Source: Longimicrobiales bacterium (lineage in GTDB: Bacteria; Gemmatimonadota; Gemmatimonadetes; Longimicrobiales; Gaopeijiaceae). Taken from it: DNA of 64,000 nucleotides. The notes under the pieces were generated by a model, which worked only from the letters and a program-made list of their open reading frames with translations, was not told the DNA's origin and ran no database searches. The translations under genes were made by a program, and so were the position numbers. Shown in pieces: positions 60,601 through 64,000 of this stretch. Where the stretch lies: positions 62,001-126,000 of the forward strand of contig OY282361.1 of NCBI GenBank assembly GCA_958295645.1, read 5' to 3'. Each line of letters starts with the position of its first letter. The stretch's first letter is position 1.

Positions 60601-60778
60601 GAGCGAGCAAGCTCGGCGTCCTGGTCGCGATCGGGTGGGTTGTCGAGCTTGGCGCGGCCGCGGTTGCGGCGGCGGGGGGGCTCGAGACGACGCCAGCGAC
60701 GACGCCGAAGAGCGCGACGGCGGCGGCGCTAAGAATGCGAGTGGGCGTGCAACGGCCCATCCGATGGCTGTTCTGCAT
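57662..60778 (-). CDS. Secreted M14-family zinc carboxypeptidase-like protein with C-terminal amidotransferase-like domain
   Basis: A 1,038-residue secreted protein. ATG 60778 follows AGGAAA; the signal spans ILSAAAVALFGVVAGVV. After a Thr/Ser/Pro-rich linker, the M14 domain shows zinc ligands H219 and E222 in GAIHSPETGSPEMF and a third histidine in VFHDHHES (325-328). The middle propeptide-like region is followed (residues ~700-1000) by a class I glutamine-amidotransferase/ThuA-like Rossmann domain (RVAVVHTW, YDVVVMGQQ, GLGLEGVLHLKEFVEAGGVL). This long M14 architecture is frequent in Acidobacteriota-like and Gemmatimonadota genomes. A Gly-rich low-complexity stretch (GGGGRFFGGGGGPGGG) lies near the end. 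Likely scavenging of extracellular peptides. Confidence 0.87.
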   Translation of the reverse strand: MQNSHRMGRCTPTRILSAAAVALFGVVAGVVSSPPAAATAAAPSSTTHPIATRTPSLLAPARPPLSVVQPTSSTQTSAPSRQAIDETYTALIGEATTEPFFATPLVDHLPASETVPTPLDHLGHIAGAPDILSYPEEVHSYMRALAAASPRVEVFTIGESEEGREMILVVVGSEESIAGLEANKAALRALADPRTTTPEEAQRIIGSAKPAYWSVGAIHSPETGSPEMFMELAYRLAVGESDFLMQIRDGLVYMITPVVEVDGRAKVVDLHMGKRKDPEANLPTRPLYWGKYVAHDNNRDNIGLALALSQAVTRTYLEYRPTVFHDHHESASHLYTSTGRGPYNAWLDPIVINEWNRLAYKEVQDMTAFGVPGVYTFDFYDGWGANYMMWVAHMRNSIGRFYETQGAGDASTRIVGANVQRQWHRPSTPLKEVVWSIRNNVNLQQSAVLIAMHEVATNRQDFLHNFYRKSQRSVAKARNEGPAAYVLPADDPRPGQQMRLLQLLADHAFEVHRADEDIQLADTTFPRGSYVVRMDQPHSRGADMLLDKQYYNPNDPRPYDDVGWTVGPLFNARTVRVEDAAVLDAKMVLAEPAPVPGGVEGRRGGTYLVRYNADNALAAFRFAHPELAIMAAETEFTSDDRAFGAGSFVVRETDNPGADLAAILDQAGRGYGFTAYRTREEPDVRMHALRTPRVAVVHTWTNTQDEGWLRIGLDEYGVPYDYISVHELRDNPELRGDYDVVVMGQQRGDAMSLVRGLRADEPVPWRATEVTPNIGRQDSTSDMRGGLGLEGVLHLKEFVEAGGVLVTMAGASRLPVHFGLAEGVSIRNTPDLWARGGVFAARATDETSPIAYGYDDLGVAFNSGPVFQMGGGGRFFGGGGGPGGGAAERGPGDTTRRRTGRGGYDEEDVVQGRARDLGQLGVAAFREAEEDEEGKESPGSGISFGPRTDHVRVVMRFAAKTEDLLISGGLQNGRALANAPALVDVPLGDGHVVMFSFNPFWRSHTHGSYALLFNVLMNHDNLSATGEEAVADEEPGNN

Positions 60779-60827
60779 AGTCTGTTTTCCTAAGGGCTTT
60801 GGGGTCCGGCGGCCTGTGCCGGCTGCT

Positions 60828-63800
60828 TCAGTGTCGGATGACGCGGACGACGCGGCCGACCGCGTCCACGACGAGGATCGGGGTCTGAACGACATCGTTC
60901 TCCAAGCTGATCGCTTCGCCCCGGCGGATGGCGGCCGCAACGTCGAAGGAGCGGTCCGGCCAGCTCCAAGCGTCCGCTTCGCTCGCGTCCACAGTGTAGC
61001 CGAGGTCGGCGAGGGATTGGATCGTGACTTCGCTGAGAGGGTTCGTACCGCCGATGTACAAGTAGGGATCCATCAACTCGCCGTTGAACACGGACGCTCT
61101 CCAATGGACGTTGATGGTTCCTGCCCCTCCAAGATTGTGCACCGGCACCTTGGCTCCTGCGGTGTACGACGTACCGCCCGCAGCGTCGAAAGCCGCTCGC
61201 GCGGCCGGGCCAGTGAAGTGCGTGTCTGTCGGATCGTTCTCGCTGGACGGATTTTGCAAGAAGCCCATGGACTGCCATAGCGTGCCGACCCCCAGGACGT
61301 GGCCGACTTCGTGCAACATCAGGGCGTCCAAGTCGTCATCGATGAAATCGCCGAGATCCGCCGGATCGAATTCGATAACGCCAAATACGGACAGGCCAAA
61401 GCCTCCGTCGCGTTCCAGGCATGAACCTGCTCGCGCGGCAATTTTTCCCTGCCCGTCGATGTCCGCGGTGTACACGAATACAGCTAGATCGTCCAATTCT
61501 GCGAAGATGGAGAACCGCTGTCCGCAAGCGTCGTAGGTCTGGCCCGAGAAGACGATGTTCGGAAGATCCCCAACGATGGCCTTTTCCCAGCGGAGGCCGG
61601 AGCGGAACACGGTCGAGGGAAGACCGTGCGCCGGATTCGAAAGATCAATGAAGTCGATGTTGTAGCTGGTGTTGTCCGGGGCCGCGAGCACGGTCACGCG
61701 GAAGGTCTGGGATGCCGTTGCTCCGCTGGGGTCGGCGGCCGCTACGAAGACCCGAACCGTCCCCGGAGACACAGGCTGAATCGCTATTCGGTCCCCTTGC
61801 ACCGACACGCGAGCGGACCCGTCGTCGCTCGATGTCGCAGCGTACTGAAGCACGTCCCCGTCCCAGTCTCTGAAGTGAGAACTGCCCCTCACTTCCACCG
61901 TTGCTCCGCCGACTTGCAGAATCAGCATCGGAATCGCCTCGCTCACCACGGGCGGCCTGTTGACCGGTCTTCGGATCGCGGTGGCGGTGGCCTCGACGGC
62001 CGGACCTCCGGCGACGGCGGCGGTCAGCCTCTGCGTGCCCAAAGGCTCGCCGAGGGTCCAGGAAGTCTGCGCACGGCCCTGGGCGTCGGCGGTGGCCGCA
62101 CTGGGATTCGCGCTCCCGTTTCCGGAGGCCGTCGTGAACGACACCTCGGCGTTGGCAACGGGATTGCCGCCGGTATCGAGCAACTCGACCACGACAGCGT
62201 CTGACAGGGGCCGTCCGCGGACGCCGCGCTGCCGGTCGCCCGACACAACCCTAATGGCCGCCACGGTCTCCTCCGGGGCCAGGGCGGTGGCGGTGACGCG
62301 CACGAATGGTCCGTCGGCAACGGCGACGGCCGCCGTGAGGCTCTGCGCGCCCGGATGGTCGCCGAGGGTCCAGGAGGTTCGCGCCCGGCCGTCGGCGTCG
62401 GTGGCCGCGGTGTCGGGATCGGCGGAGCCGTCGTCCTGGGCGGGCGTGAAGGCGACGCGAGCGCTGGACACGGGTTCGCCGTCGGCGTCGAGGACCAGCG
62501 CCACGACGGGCTCCTGAAGCGCCGTTCCTTGGAGAGCGCGTTGCCGGTCGCCGGCCACGATCCGAATGGAGTTCGCGGTCTCTTCCGGCGTGAGGGCGGT
62601 GGCGGCGACGCGGGCGGACGGTCCGTCGGCAATGGCGACGGCTGCCGTGAGGCTCTGCGCGCCCGGGTGGTCGCCGAGGGTCCAGGAGGTTCGCGCCCGC
62701 CCGTCGGCGTCGGTGGCGACGGTGTCGGGATCGGCGGCGCCGTCGCCCTGGGCGGGCGTGAAGGCGACGCGAGCGCCTGGCACGGGTTCGCCGGTGGCGT
62801 CGAGGACCAGCGCCACGACGGGCTCCTGAAGCGCCGTTCCTTGGAGAGCGCGTTGCCGGTCGCCGGCCACGATCCGAATGGAGTTCGCGGTCTCCTCCGG
62901 CGTGAGGGCGGTGGCGGTGACGCGCACGAATGGTCCGTCGGCAATGGCGACGGCCGCCGTGAGGCTCTGCGCGCCTGGATGGTCGTCGAGGGTCCACGAG
63001 GTTCGCGCCCGGCCGTCGGCGTCGGTGGCGACGGTGTCGGGATCGGCGGCGCCGTCGCCCTGGGCGGGCGTGAACGTCACGCGAGCGCCTGGCACGGGTT
63101 CGCCGGTGGCGTCGAGGACCAGCGCCACGACGGGCTCCTGAAGCGCCGTTCCTTGGAGAGCGCGTTGCCGGTCGCCGGCCACGATCCGAATGGAGTTCGC
63201 GGTCTCTTCCGGCGTGAGGGCGGTGGCGGCGACGCGGGCGGACGGTCCGTCGGCAATGGCGACGGCTGCCGTGAGGCTCTGCGCGCCTGGATGGTCGCCG
63301 AGGGTCCAGGAGGTTCGCGCCCGGCCGTCGGCGTCGGTGGCGACGGTGTCGGGATCGGCGGCGCCGTCGCCCTGGGCGGGCGTGAACGCGACGCGAGTGC
63401 CTGGCACGGGTTCGCCGGTGGCGTCGAGGACCAGTGCCACGACGGGCTCCTGAAGCGCCGTTCCTTGGAGAGCGCGTTGCCGGTCGCCGGCCACGATCCG
63501 AATGGAGCTCGCGGTCTCCTCCGGCGTGAGGGCGGTGGCGGTGACGCGCACGAATGGTCCGTCGGCAATGGCGACGGCCGCCGTGAGGCTCTGCGCGCCT
63601 GGATGGTCGTCGAGGGTCCAGGAGGTTCGCGCCCGGCCGTCGGCATCGGTAGCCACGGTGTCGGGATCGGCGGCGCCGTCGTCCTGGGCGGGCGTGAAGG
63701 CGACGCGAGCGCCTGGCACGGGTTCGCCGGTGGCGTCGAGGACCAGCGCCACGACGGGCTCCTGAAGCGCCGTTCCTTGGAGAGCGCGTTGCCGGTCGCC

Positions 63801-64000
63801 GGACACGACCCTAATGGCCGCCACGGTCTCCTCCGGGGCCAGGGCGGTGGCGGTGACGCGCACGAATGGTCCGTCGGCAACGGCGACGGCCGCCGTGAGG
63901 CTCTGCGTGCCCGGATGGTCGTCGAGGGTCCAGGAGGTTCGCGCCCGGCCGTCGGCGTCGGTGGCCACGGTGTCGGGATCGGCGGCGCCGTCGTCCTGGG
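60828..64000 (-). CDS. Secreted BIG1-repeat protein with C-terminal metzincin-like protease domain, 5' truncated by the window
   Basis: The frame is open to the window edge, so the N-terminus is missing. From the edge inward come about six ~104-residue Ig-like repeats (TGEPVPGARVAFTPAQ, TDADGRARTSWTLGDHPG, SLTAAVAIADGP), a divergent seventh, a cadherin-like domain (PPVVSEAIPMLILQVGG), and a catalytic domain with ALMLHEVGHVLGVGTLW, a HExGHxxGxx zinc motif of metzincins, close to leishmanolysin-like bacterial proteins (SFTGPAARAAFDAAGG-type loop, GELMDPYLYIGGTNPLS). The last ~50 residues are acidic and end VVDAVGRVVRVIRH. It is probably a surface protease on a stalk; the stop is 49 bp upstream of the M14 start. 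Confidence 0.87.
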   Translation of the reverse strand, partial: QDDGAADPDTVATDADGRARTSWTLDDHPGTQSLTAAVAVADGPFVRVTATALAPEETVAAIRVVSGDRQRALQGTALQEPVVALVLDATGEPVPGARVAFTPAQDDGAADPDTVATDADGRARTSWTLDDHPGAQSLTAAVAIADGPFVRVTATALTPEETASSIRIVAGDRQRALQGTALQEPVVALVLDATGEPVPGTRVAFTPAQGDGAADPDTVATDADGRARTSWTLGDHPGAQSLTAAVAIADGPSARVAATALTPEETANSIRIVAGDRQRALQGTALQEPVVALVLDATGEPVPGARVTFTPAQGDGAADPDTVATDADGRARTSWTLDDHPGAQSLTAAVAIADGPFVRVTATALTPEETANSIRIVAGDRQRALQGTALQEPVVALVLDATGEPVPGARVAFTPAQGDGAADPDTVATDADGRARTSWTLGDHPGAQSLTAAVAIADGPSARVAATALTPEETANSIRIVAGDRQRALQGTALQEPVVALVLDADGEPVSSARVAFTPAQDDGSADPDTAATDADGRARTSWTLGDHPGAQSLTAAVAVADGPFVRVTATALAPEETVAAIRVVSGDRQRGVRGRPLSDAVVVELLDTGGNPVANAEVSFTTASGNGSANPSAATADAQGRAQTSWTLGEPLGTQRLTAAVAGGPAVEATATAIRRPVNRPPVVSEAIPMLILQVGGATVEVRGSSHFRDWDGDVLQYAATSSDDGSARVSVQGDRIAIQPVSPGTVRVFVAAADPSGATASQTFRVTVLAAPDNTSYNIDFIDLSNPAHGLPSTVFRSGLRWEKAIVGDLPNIVFSGQTYDACGQRFSIFAELDDLAVFVYTADIDGQGKIAARAGSCLERDGGFGLSVFGVIEFDPADLGDFIDDDLDALMLHEVGHVLGVGTLWQSMGFLQNPSSENDPTDTHFTGPAARAAFDAAGGTSYTAGAKVPVHNLGGAGTINVHWRASVFNGELMDPYLYIGGTNPLSEVTIQSLADLGYTVDASEADAWSWPDRSFDVAAAIRRGEAISLENDVVQTPILVVDAVGRVVRVIRH
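62251..64000. repeat. 312-bp tandem repeats with alternating variants inside the BIG1 protein
   Basis: About 5.6 units of 312 bp are in the window. Two unit types alternate: PFVRVTATAL with DDHPG and PSARVAATAL with GDHPG, giving a partial 624-bp higher-order period. The outer units carry ALAPEETVAAIRVVSGD instead of ALTPEET..IRIVAGD. Near-identity in DNA implies recent expansion or conversion, and the copy number may be uncertain in assembly. Confidence 0.88.

Noticed and set aside
1..64000. tRNA, rRNA, integrase, transposase or prophage genes
   Set aside because: I looked in the intergenic regions and among the translated frames and found none that I can support.

Overview
The window is a GC-rich bacterial chromosome segment with tightly packed genes, many 4-base start/stop overlaps and frequent GTG or TTG starts. 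The gene content fits a Gram-negative heterotroph: TamB, a TonB receptor with an N-terminal carboxypeptidase-regulatory domain, many lipoproteins, a PQQ dehydrogenase, a GH3/beta-lactamase fusion, a GH109-type oxidoreductase and M14 and metzincin-like peptidases. By general character I lean to Gemmatimonadota or a relative. This is inference; no rRNA, tRNA or phylogenetic marker other than uvrA and ahcY is present.

Layout. 1-8.6 kb (+): 3' end of tamB, a short remnant resembling the start of htpX, uvrA, an abutting orphan beta-class DNA methyltransferase, then an overlapping trio ybjN-like/pspA/D-amino-acid transaminase. 8.6-18.7 kb: a NYN-domain nuclease (-), then a divergent set that reads as peptidoglycan amino-sugar salvage: a DUF1343/NamZ exo-muramidase (-) facing two NagZ-like GH3 lipoproteins (the second fused to a serine beta-lactamase-like domain), a sodium:solute symporter and a BadF/BadG sugar kinase (+). 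A 50-bp tandem duplication at the symporter start has created a 30-codon mini-cistron. 18.7-19.4 kb: hsp20 preceded by four identical 15-bp palindromes spaced by about four helical turns. 19.5-20.0 kb: a possible frameshifted lipoprotein gene.

20.1-35.3 kb (- strand): ahcY, and downstream-to-upstream hsdR, a TOPRIM/RloB-like protein, an AAA (RloA-like) ATPase, hsdS and hsdM. These last five genes form one cassette in which every junction is a 4-base overlap. Upstream on the same strand lie a DUF4143 ATPase, a Sel1 lipoprotein, a cyclase/kynurenine-formamidase-like lipoprotein and a PQQ dehydrogenase. The ATPase/TOPRIM pair embedded between hsdS and hsdR is the most likely defence novelty here.

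35.6-50.3 kb: a membrane PHP protein, HupE/UreJ-like protein, TonB receptor, kynureninase-like enzyme (-), BIG2-N-formylglutamate-amidohydrolase lipoprotein, NTF2-like lipoprotein, VWA protein coupled to a polysaccharide deacetylase, a GH109-type oxidoreductase (-) and a membrane glycosyltransferase 2 (-). Several intergenic gaps carry perfect 16-37-bp duplications.

50.5-57.3 kb: four tandem membrane-anchored arylsulfotransferase-like paralogues plus a 61-codon internally deleted fifth copy whose stop overlaps the next start. The second paralogue is a mosaic: its middle 471 bp are identical to the fourth copy, and its 3' third is nearly identical to the first. A small YIGPGAG-motif membrane protein follows. 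57.3-64 kb (-): a short WYL-like protein, a 1,038-residue M14-family protein and the 3' part of a secreted metzincin-like protein with 312-bp BIG1-type repeats running off the window edge.
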